Part shown: positions 47,701 to 58,765 of the stretch, one piece after another
Position numbering within the stretch: the first letter of the stretch is position 1
How the letters are laid out: the number at the start of each line of letters is the position of its first letter
Origin: Hormiphora californensis
Taxonomy: Eukaryota; Ctenophora; Tentaculata; Cydippida; Pleurobrachiidae
NCBI GenBank assembly: GCA_020137815.1
Contig: CM035353.1
Location: 2,558,982 to 2,622,981 of the forward strand
Direction of reading: 5' to 3'
Length of the DNA stretch: 64,000 nucleotides
Made by a program: the position numbers and the translations under genes
The notes under the pieces: model-generated
Database searches by the model: none
Seen by the model: only the letters and a program-made list of their open reading frames with translations
Told to the model about the DNA's origin: nothing

Positions 47701-48613
47701 AGTCCACTTTGTTTAGACTTTTTAGATAAAGAGTCCGCCCTGTGTAGACTTTTTAGATAAAAAGTCCTCCTGGAGTTTAGAATTATTTGGACTCTTTATC
47801 TAAATCTAAATTTAGATATAGAGTCCTCTTTAGACTTAGCACTAGAGTCCGCACACCGGATAAAAACATAGAAACGCCAATTTAAGCATAATTTTTTGTA
47901 CTCCTTTCCCACTCTCCTCCCCTCTATCTAGTAAATGTAGCATTTACTGGTCGTGTGGGGACACACACACTGTGACAGGTGTAGGGTATAGGGCAGATGC
48001 TACGCCCTCCCTTTCTGTTTCGTTTTTATTGTGGGCGATTATAGACATCTAGTTTAATTGATTGAATTTGAGATCTAACCAATACGGTTGCCTGCTTGGG
48101 GTGGCGCTCGAGCTATGCTTCAGAGAAACCTGTACCAAAAATGGACCGTCGCTGAACGCCATTCGTAATAGGATATCAGCACCACGGCATCGTTCCGACC
48201 TACAAATATGTTTAACCTGAACCAATATATCGGAATGCCGATCTAATTAATACATAAGAGTTGGGCGTAAGCATATCTCAAAAGTATGCAATATCTCAAA
48301 AAGTATACAAGTAATATGATTGGAGGGTTTGCCCTAGTGGGCAATCATATATAGAGCTGCTGTATGGGGCATAATATGATGAATGAACTCCGCGATTTGA
48401 TGAAATAACACGGATATGGGATCGGGATCATTTACTAGACTTCATAGAGATATATATAATAAGAGCTGCACTTTTAATAGAACCAACCAATTAGATAGGT
48501 CCGGTCTGGCTGACCAATAGTGCCTTTGAAAGAATTTGTTTCAGTCTGAGATCAAGATCATTGTCCATGTTTCTTTCGCTCTCTAATTCTCTAAACCACT
48601 ATTTCTTTCATTA

Positions 48614-48645
<32 letters not shown>

Positions 48646-49858
48646 GCTTTCTTTCTTCCCCCTCGTATTCGATTTGATACTAGTGTGATCATACAGCTAT
48701 GTACCCCGTTTGTTTGAAATAGTAAAGGATCCTTGTAACTCAATTGATTTGTGAAAGTTTGTGCTTTGATCTTCATGTTTGCAAATGTTACTGCACCGCA
48801 CCTGGAACCCGCGGTAGTAAAAGTATTTCCTATTAAGTTACATATATATTACGTATAACGTCATGGTATGCTGTCCAACATGTCATATAGTGCTATATAC
48901 ATTATGTGTCCTGTGACTCAACAAGTCACCGCGCAGACCCCTGCAGAATATGACAATAATACATTTCCTCGAATATCCAGTTTGTGAGAGTATCCCTATA
49001 TTCTCTAATTCTGTTTTATCCGCAGTTCTATATTGCTTTTATAATCCTCCATATAACAAGCACAATAACTAAACCAATTTGATTGTTATTAGTCGGATGA
49101 CAAGCATGCTATAAACAACATTTAGCGAAAGCGACAAGGTAAAACTCTACTTAAGATTGTAGAGTTTTACCTCATATCGCTTTTTACCTAATTTATTTGA
49201 TTTGATCATGGTCTGACTTATCAATTTAACTTTAACTGATATAATTAATAGTACTATGTTTCAACCGCCCACTATTACACTGACAAGTACACCGGTGACT
49301 GCTGAAAACAATGAAGGTGCAGCAACTACAACCTCGATATCCTCTACCTCTATAATGGAATTCTCTACCCCGCCGCGTCTTCCCCTGATACCAATACAGA
49401 ACCTATCCGTGAAAGAACAGCAGTTTTTCTCGAATTCTCATGATCTCTCAAAAAGAAGAAGAAGGAGAACTAGAAAGGGATCTGATATCATACAGCAGGG
49501 GATCAATTACAGTGTTTCTTGCTCAAGTCTGGGGTCATGGCCAGGATCATCTTCAGTAACATCGGTTGCCATGACACCCGGCCCACACCTGTTACCACCG
49601 ATAAACAGAAGGTATGTGTGTCACGTGATTGTATCCTATCATGGTAACCATGGTAACCATTTATCAAGTCGCCTGCATGGTATCCACTATGTCAACTGCA
49701 ATTCCTATAACTATACTAGTTTTATCTATGTTGATGTAATAAGTTTACTCTTTCAACAGAAGTAGATCGTTTTATGATGACCGTGTGGGTCCTGCAGGAA
49801 CAAAATCAATACGACGAGGAAGTTCCTTCACAAATAGTAATTCAACAGTTAAGCGAAG
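44741..49858 (+). CDS. Ser/Arg/Thr-rich protein of unknown function, exons 1-8
   Basis: Exons 44741-44822 (preceded by an acceptor at 44735), 44940-45111, 45714-45808, 45926-46040, 46772-46914, 47052-47256, 49252-49611 and 49760-49858 join in one frame. Intron 1 has a GC donor (CCAG|GCAAGT). The predicted start is MVAETCLLDRILAKRQPS; it may be preceded by a leader exon. The product is mostly low-complexity and hydrophilic, with no domain that I recognise: Ser runs, an LVTHGN repeat in three copies (exon 6), a basic SKRRRRRTRKGS (exon 7) and SIRRGSSF (exon 8), which suits basophilic kinases. MITE-1 copy 9 lies in intron 2. The next exons are probably at 51626 and 51743. Confidence 0.65.
45549..45659 (-). 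mobile_element. MITE-1 copy 9
   Basis: caggaaccgaccgaatcagg to gtgtcggtcggttcctg in reverse orientation, with GTCACGTGAC. In intron 2 of the Ser/Arg-rich gene. One CCAAT box is damaged (ccctaataggctg). Confidence 0.9.
47095..47149. repeat. 18-bp tandem repeat in exon 6 (X-box-like)
   Basis: CTGGTAACCCATGGTAAC occurs three times and encodes LVTHGN. Each copy also holds GTAACC-CAT-GGTAAC, which fits the RFX X-box consensus (two half sites, 0-3 bp apart). Confidence 0.7.
47286..47864. mobile_element. MITE with GGCGGACTCTAGTGCTAA ends, copy 2, expanded
   Basis: The ends GGCGGACTCTAGTGCTAACG and TTAGCACTAGAGTCCGC match copy 1 at 39605. The interior is filled with about a dozen ggactctttatctaa-type units in both orientations, plus telomere-like taaccctaac pieces at 47530-47565. 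Located just after the donor of exon 6. Confidence 0.75.
47870..49250. other. intron 6 of the Ser/Arg-rich gene
   Basis: Holds a diverged SINE body at about 48095-48190 (cagagaaacctgtacc, gaccgtcgctgaacgcc) and a CT tract at about 48617-48650. A hairpin gtaaaactctac...gtagagttttac lies at about 49139-49171. No exon is supported. Confidence 0.5.
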
Positions 49859-51625
49859 GTATTATAAATACATACATGATGCATGGGAAATTTTAGAATT
49901 TTTGCCGCTTTAAAACTGTTTGTCTAATTGTTACAAAAAATTACTAAACCCGGGGCTTGAGTACCCAACGGTCAAAAGATGAAGTCAGGGGTGGAATTGT
50001 CATCGATCGTGTATTGAATCAGAACAAATTGGGTACTTTCCAGATAGGGTGGCCCATCAACACATTATGTTGCATTTGCTATTGAGTTTCTGAAGATTTC
50101 AAATCTTGTTTTTAATCTCCGCTTTTAACCTGATTTCTGCAGATGGCTCCATATTTGTTTGTTTATTTGAGGAGATTATATCCACGGTCGAAGTCAGCTC
50201 TGCAATAATGAAATGAATTTGATCGATGTATTCGCCAGTAACACAATTTCCATGCCGCATTTACCACTGGTAACCATGGTAACCACCACACGAATCCCAT
50301 CACACAAACATGCTCACAGGTAGCGGTGTATGGGCCCTGAACCATGTGCCCAGAAATTTGACTGTTACAACACAGATTAATGTGATCATTGGGGGCCTGA
50401 TCGAGGCCGGGAGTTTGATTTTATGAGTTGCGGTTGCTTTTACTACTTAGCTCATATAAATCGATCGAATTTGATATCTTGACACTGCAGTATATATGTT
50501 TACTATATAGCTCAATATTAGAACAACTAAAAAGTGGCCCTCAATTAATAGCAGGTGGAATCCTATAGGCCGGTGTGTTATATCACAACACCAAACTACC
50601 GGATACCAGCAACCAACCCCTGCCCCCTCCATCACCTGCAGCTCTGGTAGTTGGAAAAAGCACACCCTCATCATCATAAACGTGGTAAACTGCCGGATCT
50701 CACACACCGTCAATTAAACTTCCATTTGATGCATAGCCTGCAAACAGTGCTCGTTAAATTTTTCCTCATTTGGAACCCACATTACGCGGGATTTTCGGAG
50801 GTTAAAGGTTTTCCCGATCAATCGGACGGTCCCGGTGGTGAATATAGAAGGTTCTATTCACCAATGGACGGGTAGAAATTTAACGGGACTGTCTTTTGGG
50901 GAGTTTCAAATGAACTTTTATACTTTTCTTCGTAATTGGTTGTGTACCCTGCGACTTTACCATACATTAATTGGCCATGCATGAATATTCAGTCACGCAG
51001 CTTCAGTCACATACCACTGCATGCCCCGACCAACGATTCGAGGTAAAACAACCTTTTATAAGCTGGAAATCCCGGATTTAACGCTCATAAGATCGAGAGG
51101 CAGGGACAAAGAGAATAAGATAGAGGAAGGGACGAAGAGGAAGGAGGGAGGAAGCCAAAGGTTGCCCGAAAAAGGAGGACGGGGCAACGAATTCCCATGT
51201 TGGGGAAGTTAACTTATCCTTCGGTAAATCGTAGTCCGACTTTAACATACATTTAATTGGCACCATGCATGAAAATATGTCACGGCATAGTTGTAGTGTC
51301 ACGTTTAACGAATACCAAGGTCCATCACACAAACATGCTCACAGGTAGGCGGTGTAGTGGGGCCCTGAACCAACTGTTTGGGCCGCAGAAATGTTGACCG
51401 TGTTACAACACGGGATTAATGTGATCATTGGGGGCCTCATCGACGGATTTATTTATAGAGTGAGGTGTTTACCGTAAACGGTCGAATTTGACATTAACGC
51501 AGTTCTATGTTCACTCATATTGACCTAAACGTGGACGATTAGATCTATATTGGAGAATTATATGGCTTGTGTTATACGCCTCTAGCAAATCTGTCCGCTA
51601 ATCACTAAACGTGGGCAGGAAATAG
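49859..51625. other. intron 8 with an internal diverged direct duplication
   Basis: About 50298-50470 (catcacacaaacatgctcac ... gtgatcattgggggcctgat) reappears in order, with many indels, at about 51322-51490. An X-box-like GGTAACCATGGTAACC is at about 50269-50284. A candidate exon after cacctgcag (50640) could not be fitted in frame. Confidence 0.5.
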
Positions 51626-51902
51626 CAGATCATCCATAGTGGCATGTCCGACTATACAGCGCTCATCAGACCCCGAAATCATGGCTTCAAATCATGCTAT
51701 AGGTAGTAAGTATATGACCCCCATTTGAGCGGATAACTGGAGGATTTACACGGTCTAAATCTAGAGACCCGATGGATGGTGAGAGTATAGACAGTGTAGT
51801 AGAAATGACCGATTACGGAGGGAGAAGAGAGTTATCCGGTAAATCGAGACGAGCTTACAACATAGAGATGAGCCAGCATGGAAAATGTCTAGAGGAAGTT
51901 CA
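51626..51902 (+). CDS. Ser/Arg-rich gene, exons 9-10
   Basis: Exon 9 (51626-51702) continues exon 8 in phase and reads RSSIVACPTIQRSSDPEIM. A 40-bp intron (51703-51742) precedes exon 10 (51743-51902), which reads FTRSKSRDPMDGESIDSVVE, then MTDYGGRRELSGKSRRAYN. It ends at the strong donor GTTCA|GTGAGA. If that donor is not used, an in-frame TGA follows at once (51904-51906). The 40-bp intron is unusually short. Confidence 0.5.
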
Positions 51903-52082
51903 GTGAGATTACAGGTATATATTGCCCCGGAATAAACATAGTCGGAATATTAAAGATTTAATTGCAACGATGAGGCAGATGAGACGAGATAGGAGGACGA
52001 ATAGAAGAGTAAAAGACCGAAGAGACGAAAGAGAAAGGAGAGAGAGACAGAGAGAGAGAAAGAGGAGAGAGAGGAGAGGAGA

Positions 52083-52140
<58 letters not shown>

Positions 52141-52197
52141 GAGAGATAGTGAAGAGAGAGACCGCGAGAATAGTAGAGAACGAGGAGAGAAGTACGT

Positions 52198-52247
<50 letters not shown>

Positions 52248-52842
52248 GATGGTATCCATGGGGATATACATGTGTCTGATTGTTGGTGGCCACTGGTCTA
52301 ACAACAGGTGATTGTTGTCAAGAAATTTACGCAGTCAATGGTATTCTCATATATGCATATAAATTATCACAGCAAGACCTTCGGGAGTGATAAAGAGAGG
52401 ATGACATACAGAAATGGAGAGGGCAAGAGAAAAAATGAAAGAAAGATAGATCCTAGAGGCTATAATATAAGAGAGGTATAATAGAGAGAGAGAGAGAGAG
52501 GTACATATGGAGAACGAATGATAAAAGGATCATCACACAATGATAGCTTACATAAACGCAATCATCAAAGATAGAGCTGTCAGCAGTACGTGTGTGTTTC
52601 GTTGTCTGATCCTTTATATGTTGGAAATTACACACTTGACAGGAATTGACAGTGAAATTTCTCTAATAGACACGACTGATGAGTAAGTTTTTCTTTCAGC
52701 TGAAAGTTCCTGCAATCTGTTAGTCAAAGATTTGCCGGCCTGAGCCCTCAATTTAAAGAGCTGACCTCTGAAACTGAGGGTTCAGACTTTATTTTGGATA
52801 GTTAATAGGGCTGCCATGCCTATAATATAGTACCTACCCAAT
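51903..52842. other. intron, GA-rich tract and no further gene
   Basis: (GA)n from about 52031 to 52145 and 52196-52241. The remainder is AT-rich, with no splice-consistent frame found. Confidence 0.5.
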
Positions 52843-52991
52843 GGGGGAAAACAGTAGTTCCTGAACCTCAGGTTCAGGTCATGGACACGGCTATTTTCCA
52901 CTGAGATCTGAGTTGAGATCTCCTGATCTCATTGGAAGATAGCCGTGGCCTGAACCTGAGGTTAAGGCATGTCACATGACTGTTTTCCCCC
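52843..52991. mobile_element. MITE-2, full copy ending in a splice-acceptor-like sequence
   Basis: GGGGGAAAACAGT at the left and ACTGTTTTCCCCC at the right, followed by AG. Arms pair through ctgaacctcaggttcagg and cctgaacctgagg. Confidence 0.8.
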
Positions 52992-53238
52992 AGTATGTGT
53001 CCGGACAGGCCTGTATAGAGTTCATTGTTATATTTAAAAACAATAATTGTTTATATCCAGATGTTCCAGTATTTAAAATGCTTGACATTTTCTCACAATT
53101 GTCACACCGTTTATTCACAAATCGTTTTCAGCATCGATCTGTATCGATGGTATCCGTATATGGAATTGAATACACCTCTCACTGTTTTATTAATCACTTT
53201 TCAGTTTTCTCTCACTGCAGGGAGCTCTATCTCACTCT

Positions 53239-53240
<2 letters not shown>

Positions 53241-53307
<67 letters not shown>

Positions 53308-53314
53308 TCACTCT

Positions 53315-53408
<94 letters not shown>

Positions 53409-53415
53409 CTCTCTT
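53241..53415. repeat. (CT)n microsatellite
   Basis: Two long CT runs separated by actcttcactctgttc. Confidence 0.95.
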
Positions 53416-53625
53416 TAAGCTGACCTGTCTCTTTTTTCTCTTACCTACAGATCCTTCCCACTCTTCTGTCGTCTTCATATCTTGTACAGCTTTCAGTGAT
53501 TGCAGCTTCTCTCTTTCCCTCTTTTCACCCCTGAGAGAGGGAGAGAGAGACAGAGAGACAGACAGAGAGTGTGTGTGTCGCCGTTTTAAGTGATACCGGT
53601 TATTGTCTACATCTCCTGTTAAAAG

Positions 53626-54520
53626 AGTTTGTTTTCTGCAAATGCCCACTCAAGATGAGGCGGCAAGTGTGCGGAGGAGGATGCGGGGTGTTCTCCCTAA
53701 CAGTGTCGCAGCAGCACCCGACCCAGCTCCCACGGCAGAAATGTCTAAATTTGGCCCAATGGTTGGACCTCCTCTTCCCGACATGGCGCATTTCCCACCA
53801 CAACGCCTCTTCAATCCTCGCACGGCCCGACTACGTGGATCGGAAACCACCCAACAACCTCCCCGCATCCTTCTACGGGTTTCTCCACTACATTCCAAAA
53901 CTAAGGTTCGATCAGGACCACCACCATGACTCCAGCAGATACCCAACAACTAAGACGAAAGTACAGCAGGTAACTCATGGAGTAGATCATCGTCGTCCTA
54001 AAACGGGGAAGCATAAAACTCCCGTTCCTGAAAAACGTAGAATTAAATCCGCAAAAAGAGAACATGCTGCCTATAATAGAACGTTATCCGATCCGAGCTA
54101 CCAGAAAAATGCCAACGGTTCATGTACCCTGCGTACTGGTGAACAAATTAAAGATCACGATGCAGTTGACACACACCCTGCTGCAGCACATCCAGATCAA
54201 GAGGAGAAACCTGTGGCATACCTTGCTCCTTCATCAAGAACATCATCTGCTCGTCGCTCCCCCACTGCAGGAGGGTACAATGATCAATGCAGTACCCTTG
54301 ATCCAGATCACATCGGTATTGGGTTTTCTAACGTCTGTCAGACGTATACCACTGCAGCAGCGGCAGCTGTTCAGTCGCATGTTTCTACTCCGACCCCGAC
54401 AGATCAGGGGGATGGGGAAAGTTATAAAACGGACTTAGGCGAGGAGACTGTGGGACCAACACATGAGCTGAGACACCTTTGGATGAAAACAATGCTGGCA
54501 ATTAAGATACAAGGAGGAAT
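53626..54520 (+). CDS. Ser/Arg-rich gene, probable exon 11 with an unresolved frame shift
   Basis: An acceptor at ttaaaag (53625) fits the phase left by exon 10 and opens a frame with MPTQDEAASVRRRMRGVLPN, then FGPMVGPPLPDMAHFPPQRL. This runs to a stop at 53928. From about 53935 a different frame is clearly coding-like: KTGKHKTPVPEKRRIKSAKR, later SSRTSSARRSPTAGG, TYTTAAAAAVQSHV and ELRHLWMKTMLAIKIQGG, ending at donor GGAAT|GTAAGT (54521). A missed tiny intron, a +1 assembly error or a real mutation could join the two. No domain recognised. Confidence 0.45.
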
Positions 54521-54548
54521 GTAAGTTTAAAATTAAATGCTAAACCAT

Positions 54549-54635
54549 GGGGGAAAACTGCAGTCGTGCCTGAATCTCAGGTTCAGGTCACGGCTAGACC
54601 TGAGATCGCAAGTCTCTGAGATTCAGGCACGGCTG
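54549..54635. mobile_element. MITE-2 copy, internal deletion
   Basis: GGGGGAAAACTGCAGTCGTG, ctgaatctcaggttcagg, then a short inverted tail gagattcaggcacgg. 28 bp after the 54520 exon end. Confidence 0.65.
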
Positions 54636-54639
54636 AGCT

Positions 54640-55010
54640 GTTAATTGTTATTTTGTTTTTTCGTTTGATAGGTTACACACGTTAAAGTTCATTTAAAAGT
54701 TATATTGCACTACTTTTCACATCAGACATTCCGTTTCATAAGCAATATCATGGTCCCTAGAGTTTATATAATACACAAGTAGGTGAGTTAAATTAGATTA
54801 AGTAATCCACCAGTCCAGAGTATATTGCTTGCAATATATAGTTTACTGGAAGGCAATATATTGTTCTCAGTACCACACAAATACAGCTGCAGTCGCGGTA
54901 AAGTGAGGTTGACCTTTCTGATCGTTTGTTGTGGACCCATCTAGTTACAAATGCAGTCCGGGTAAGTGAAAACCTAACATGGCTTTGACCTGTACCAAAT
55001 TTCCGGGTGG
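54640..55010. other. no gene seen
   Basis: AT-rich sequence between MITE-2 and the minisatellite. Confidence 0.4.
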
Positions 55011-55013
55011 ATC

Positions 55014-55356
55014 ATGGAACCATGGTAACCATCATCAGTTAGGGAACCATGGCAACCATCATCAGTTAGGGAACCATGGCAACTATCATCAGTTAGGGAA
55101 CCATGGCAACTATCATCAGTTAGGGAACCATGGCAACCATCATCAGTTAGGGAACCATGGCAACTATCATCAGTTAGGGAACCATGGCAACCATCATCAG
55201 TTAGGGAACCATGGCAACCATCATCAGTTAAGGAACCATGGCAACCATCATCAGTTAGGGAACCATGGCAACCATCATCAGTTAGGGAACCATGGCAACC
55301 AGCATCAGTTAAGGAACCATGGCAACCATAATCAGTTAGGGAACTGTGGCAACTGG
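55014..55356. repeat. 27-bp minisatellite, about 12 units, X-box-like
   Basis: The unit is AACCATGGCAACCATCATCA plus gttaggg. It reads NHGNHHQLG in one frame, open from 54979 to 55422. No splice site that I can fit brings this frame into the gene. Each unit holds CC-AT-GGCAAC, a good right half of an RFX X-box with a weak left half. Confidence 0.9.
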
Positions 55357-55588
55357 CAAAGATCGACAGTTAAAAAAGCTTACACCGCAAACCGTGCCAC
55401 AAAGTATTACCAGGACGTTTAATTCTGACTCATGCAGTTTGATATAGATAATGATATCATTTGATGTTACATTTATAGGTGTTTAAATGACCTTTTTATA
55501 AATACATGGTTTGTTCAATTGGTCTCATTAAAACGGCAAGTTTCTACTTTGATATGAAAGTATAATATGTGATCTTCACCATTCTTAA

Positions 55589-56486
55589 AGTGAGAGAGAA
55601 CAGCCCCGATTTTGATGAAACTTGGTCAGAATAGTGTTTGGTGTCTAATTAGAAGTCAAAAAAATTTTTAGTGCTCAAATCCTAAATTTAGGATTTTTAG
55701 GTTTTTAAGGTTTTTCGGCTTTTATGGGTTTCAGGAACGTTTTAGAACAAAATGAATAAAACCATCTTTCTCGGAATTAAATTTTGCATCGATTATAGTG
55801 GTTATAAACCTTTCTATGACGTAAGGTTCAGAAGTTATCGCGAAAAAGCCCAAACGGGTACATGTGTTAGGGGCGGGTTAGGCTAACCGGCGAACCTCTT
55901 GTCAGAACACCATGTTATAGGGTGTCAATCGACGCGTATTGATAAGGAGATCATTTTAGTGAAAATTATTTTGATCTGCAATGTCTGTGTAACGAATGAA
56001 ACCTAAAAAACCTCACCACATGTTTTAACCAAACGGGTATGCTTCATTCAGTAAGGTTTTTTAGGTTTCATTCGTTACACAGACATTGCAGATCAAAATA
56101 ATTTTCACTAAAATGATCTCCTTATCAATACGCGTCGATTGACACCCTATAACATGGTGTTCTGACTAGAGGTTCGCCGGTTAGCCTAAAACATGAACCC
56201 GCCCCTAACACATGTACCCGTTTGGGCTTTTTCGCGATAACTTCTGAACCTTACGTCATAGAAAGGTTTATAACCACTATAATCGATGCAAAATTTAACG
56301 CCGAGAAAGATGGTTTTATTCATTTTGTTCTAGAACGTTCCTGAAACCCATAAAAGCCGAAAAACCTAAAAAACCTAAAAATCCTAAATTTAGGATTTGA
56401 GCACTAAAAATTTTTTTGACTTCTAATTAGACACCAAACACTATTCTGACCAAGTTTCATCAAAATCGGGGCTGTTCTCTCTCACT
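55589..56486. mobile_element. 898-bp palindromic element flanked by TTAA
   Basis: AGTGAGAGAGAACAGCCCCG at the left is matched by CGGGGCTGTTCTCTCTCACT at the right, and the arms continue for about 430 bp each to a centre near 56035. TTAA stands directly on both sides (55585-55588 and 56487-56490). A TTAA target is typical of piggyBac-type transposases. No open frame. Confidence 0.85.
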
Positions 56487-56489
56487 TTA

Positions 56490-56810
56490 ATTTTATTTAC
56501 TAGTTTTATGAATTTTCCCTATTCCCAGTTACTGCAGCATACAGTGAGTTTGTGAAACTAAATTCGATACTGGTATTGTTGCTATGGTTACCAAAATGCA
56601 GGACCAGCACAAAGATCCTCATATTTATTAAGCTGTATTTTATGTACTCCAAGGCATATTATTATAGTCATATCAGTATATCTGTTATTATCCCAAACTA
56701 TCGTGATCTCTAGCTCCGAACATGACTTGTATAACGTGGTTGTGCAGTTGTTTATTATGCCCTCCGTTAATACCATAGCACAATTTGATGAAGAATCAGA
56801 CTAAAGACAG
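56490..56810. other. no gene seen
   Basis: AT-rich, short frames only. Confidence 0.4.
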
Positions 56811-56811
56811 C

Positions 56812-56932
<121 letters not shown>

Positions 56933-57153
56933 CTCTCCCAACGTAGTTAAACAATCAGACTTGGGAACTGTATTGTACAGCTACTAGCTTTCCATTGTTA
57001 ACCCTACAAATGTCCTTCTATGTCCTTCATTTATATATCGTTCCATCATCTGCTGAACTATAATAGTTAGATTGGTTTTTGAGAGTCTTTCTTTTCTGAG
57101 ATCCTAATACTATCAACGTTTGCGAAAACACTACACAGATTCTGTAAGAGGAC

Positions 57154-58765
57154 ATGCTGGCCTTGAATGATGCCGATCTGATGAATATCGTGTGTTCAGA
57201 TATCACCGGCGGCCCATCCTCAAGAACCCGTCACTATGGTAACCATCGAGCAGTGGGTCCCTCCTGTCCTAGAAGGGGCAGCAGAAGAAGGAGTAGCAGA
57301 AGGGATAGTGAAGAGAGTGGAAGTGCAGTGGGTCCCTCCTGTCCTAGAAGGGGCAGCAGGAGGAGGAGTAGCAGAAGGGACAGTGGAGAGAGTGGAAGTG
57401 CAGTGGGTCCCTCCTGTCCTAGAAGGGGCAGCAGAAGAAGGAGTAACAGAAGGGATAGTGAAGAGAGTGGAAGTGCAGTGGGTCCCTCCTGTCCTAGAAG
57501 GGGCAGCAGAAGAAGGAGTAGCAGAAGGGATAGTGAAGAGAGTGGAAGTGCAGTGGGTCCCTCCTGTCCTAGAAGGGGCAGCAGGAGGAGGAGTAGCAGA
57601 AGGGATAGTGAAGAGAGTGGAAGTGCAGTGGGTCCCTCCTGTCCTAGAAGGGGCAGCAGGAGGAGGAGTAGCAGAAGGGACAGTGGAGAGAGTGGAAGTG
57701 CAGTGGGTCCCTCCTGTCCTAGAAGGGGCAGCAGGAGGAGGAGTAGCAGAAGGGACAGTGGAGAGAGTGGGAGGAAAGGAAGTGGTACAGTACAGATACG
57801 ACATTATATTGATGGGATTGAAAGCAGTTTCCTGAGTAATAACGGAACAACAACATCATCGAACCTAAAACCGTCGTCTGCTAAGATTATGAGGGCTGTA
57901 TTTGGGCAGGTACCAACAGCAAATATTGCTCCGTCGACAGGTGAAAAACAACAGCAGAAGCTTCGACGAAGGAGCAGTCAGCAACTTCCCATAGTCACAT
58001 TTAGTCCTTCTCCTGAGGGCAGGCGGGGGTCCCTTTTTGTCCGGAATCCGTCCCAGGATAGCCCATCTGATGGCAGACGAGGGTCCCTTTTTATCCGAAG
58101 TCCGTCCCCGGCCCGAGAACTGTTTGCAACTAGCACGCCAGTAACAGGTCGGGCCTTAAGGTCACGGTCCATGTACGCCTGGAATGGTGGCGACGAGGGA
58201 AACAAGACCATGCTCTTGAGGTAATTTCCAGGAACCGACCGAAACAAGTAAACAACCAATCAGAACTCGGTATTTAGGTCACGTGACTGGTCATCAGCCA
58301 ATCAGGGACCAGTATTTCCTGATTCGGTCGGTTCCTGAGGTAATTTGGTTGCCTTGCTTCACCCTCTAGTCTTCCTCACGTCACGCACAAAAATAAAAAG
58401 ATTAATGTGAAGGATCTGAATCTTCTGAGGCTACTGCCATATTATTTCACAGCTGTTTAACAATTTTGAATAATTATAATCTATATCACATTAGTTAATT
58501 AGTTATAGCCACTATTAGCCATGTGTATGCGGTTCTTCAGTGACATAAATTACATGTGTGCATGCTCATTGATTTACTTTGTGAGAATCACATGGAAGAA
58601 TCCAGAACATATTGAATAATACAAATAAACTCCAATAAATTCCAATGATCCCCCCCCCCCCTGTCCAGGTTGTTTCGCGAGAGTAGTCGGTCAGCCGGGG
58701 AGAGTGGCTACAAAAAGCGAGGATTGCGAAGCCGCTACCGGACCGATGATGGGACTGTTGATTCG
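57154..58765 (+). CDS. RS-repeat protein exons (75-bp coding minisatellite)
   Basis: A long exon runs from an ATG at 57154 (or an acceptor just upstream) to 58220. It continues in phase with exon 58669-58765 (LFRESSRSAGESGYKKRG). Seven 25-residue repeats (57249-57774) have the core GPSCPRRGSRRRSSRRDSEE. Beyond them is a disordered tail with RRGSLFVRNPS and RRGSLFIRSPSP; RRxS is the protein kinase A pattern. I could not join it in phase to the exon ending at 54520, so it may be a separate gene or miss an exon. The 58669 acceptor has a poly-C tract. After 58765 a direct join to the exon near 59547 meets a stop at 59599. No known fold; function unknown. Confidence 0.6.
57249..57774 (+). repeat. 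75-bp tandem repeat, seven copies, coding
   Basis: The core gtgggtccctcctgtcctag recurs every 75 bp with only a few third-position and Glu/Gly changes. All copies are in frame. One more forward frame and one reverse frame are also open across the array, a by-product of the composition. Confidence 0.95.
58229..58337 (+). mobile_element. MITE-1 copy 10, inserted at a splice donor
   Basis: Complete copy, ccaggaaccgaccgaaacaa to tcggtcggttcctg. GAGGTAATTT lies on both sides. The left copy is the exon's donor (CTTGAG|GTAATTT). Confidence 0.9.

Noticed and set aside
54979-55422. 147-codon frame with NHGNHHQLG repeats
   Set aside because: It could be an exon, but I found no acceptor or donor that joins it in phase. 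Kept as a minisatellite only.
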